From the NCBI GenBank assembly GCA_035771165.1, contig JAWNZC010000181.1:109501-173500 (forward strand): 64,000 bases of DNA, in the 5' to 3' direction. A program made the translations under genes and the position numbers. Under the pieces are notes generated by a model. It saw nothing but the letters and a program-made list of their open reading frames with translations, ran no database searches and was not told the DNA's origin. The DNA comes from Paragorgia papillata (Eukaryota; Cnidaria; Anthozoa; Scleralcyonacea; Coralliidae). This document shows, piece after piece, positions 62,985 through 64,000 of this stretch (position 1 is the first letter of the stretch; every line of letters begins with the position of its first letter).

Positions 62985-64000
62985 GTATTGTTGACATGTT
63001 AGGCATAAGTTTATACGCAGAAATCAACTGGTGCACTTATTGGTAAATGTTAGACGTCCATGCGACATGCGAGTGCGCGTATGGTACCCACTAGTGTGTT
63101 TCTACCAGTGAACTCGATGTAAGTTAAAATGTGATACCTGGAACGCTAACGAAGAGCCAAAAAGTGAGGCAAAAAGTTCCAGGCCCCTGCGCGGTTTGCA
63201 GGTACGATTCAGTCTCCCACAAAATGTTTTTTACACGGCCGCCCGTCTTGAGCGAACTGCGAAGGCTCGAAAAAAGGTTTGAAAAAATTATTTATCAGAC
63301 TAAACGTGCATTTAATGGTTTCCCATTGTTGTGCAGCGCTGTTGGGTTTTTTTTTTACTGTATAGCAGTTCAAAACTATACAGTAAATTAAGCTAGGGAT
63401 GAAAATAGGCTGAGAAAACAGACGTCCTTTTGCTGGCTAGGATGAAAACAGCCAGCCGAAAAGGTGAGAACAAGAGTGAGAAAGCTATTCTTGTACGAGT
63501 TTGAAGACGTATTGATACTTGATATTTCATAATATACATCTAATGTCATTTTCTTATTTCTGCTCCTTTAATTTCTTGTTCAGTTTTGTTAAACGGCCTT
63601 TTGTAACTAATGATATTTTAAGAAATATAAACTGATTGTTTATTTTTCACGTTTACTCATGGCTAGTTGTTGTTTTCGGTACGAATGCGGAATGCTTTTT
63701 AAACAAAACGAACTGATGAAACTGGTACTAACCTAAACGGCATATTCTATACTAAGTTGGTGTTGATTTTTTGTATCCTCTTCGGAGTGACGAAACTCTA
63801 ATATATATGGTTTAGAATATAACGAAAATTTGATTTAATTTCTTCACTGACAAACTTCGTGCACGTTTTGTAAAGACAATGACTTTTCCTATAGCAACAA
63901 ATAGACAATCACTGCATAATTAGTTCGGCAGCATAGCACAACCAATCAAAATTTAAAATGCACGTTTAGCAAAGCGTGATAAAATGATTCAATAAATAAT
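62985..64000. other. No gene recognised
   Basis: A plus ORF at 63131-63391 has no recognisable motif. The rest is AT-rich unique-looking sequence. Confidence 0.4.

Overview
The window looks like metazoan nuclear DNA, most likely from a cnidarian (probably an anthozoan such as a coral or sea anemone). The main reasons are spliced genes with GT/AG introns, Penelope-like retroelements carrying hammerhead ribozymes, tRNA-derived SINEs, a very high load of fold-back elements, and a Leucine-rich-repeat/Roc/COR protein with a Death domain. The phylum is an inference; nothing in the window names the species.

Genes. The best gene is a minus-strand Roco-family gene (38607-47391). It has four exons that join in frame into about 1757 residues: a unique N-terminus, twelve 47-residue LRR units, a Roc GTPase, a COR-like region and a C-terminal Death domain. 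A second minus-strand locus (7133 to about 14589) holds the two BEN-domain exons and three possible upstream exons; two of its exons carry frameshifts. Fragments of host genes are scattered on the plus strand: RAE1 exons (about 5590-6413), a RecQ-like helicase start (2848-3165) and the last exon of a polycystin-2-like channel (50829-51431). All look broken. A few further minus-strand exon-like ORFs (19010-19267, 24450-24665, 34860-35142, 36575-36901) could not be identified.

Mobile elements. Two Penelope-like elements are present: a decayed one at 3361-5490 with an intact hammerhead ribozyme in its second pseudo-LTR, and a 5.6 kb one at 18072-23639 with two nearly identical 0.95 kb pseudo-LTRs around a frameshifted reverse transcriptase. 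LINE 3' ends lie at 13652-14056 (minus) and 59960-60534 (plus). A complete, apparently young, non-autonomous LTR element (61003-62980) has identical 111 bp LTRs, a PBS, a PPT and a 4 bp target duplication; its single ORF joins Gag and protease to a Pol-like tail. More than twenty palindromic or TIR elements fill the space between, several with GT-rich self-complementary words, several with a hammerhead-like core.

Tandem repeats. Large arrays lie at 7493-8415 (about 123 bp), 15270-18071 (33 bp, abutting a Penelope pseudo-LTR), 24665-25330 (33 bp), 30263-33760 (mixed 155-162 and 227 bp units), 40220-42030 (25 and about 130 bp, in Roco introns), 47570-48300 (36 bp) and 54990-56548 (11-15 bp AT-rich). 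Long ORFs inside these arrays are products of repeat periods divisible by three and are not genes.

Overall theme: recurrent hammerhead-like motifs (CTGANGA, hairpin, GAAAC) in at least seven separate repeats of four or more families, alongside an immune-type LRR gene whose repeats have been recently homogenised.
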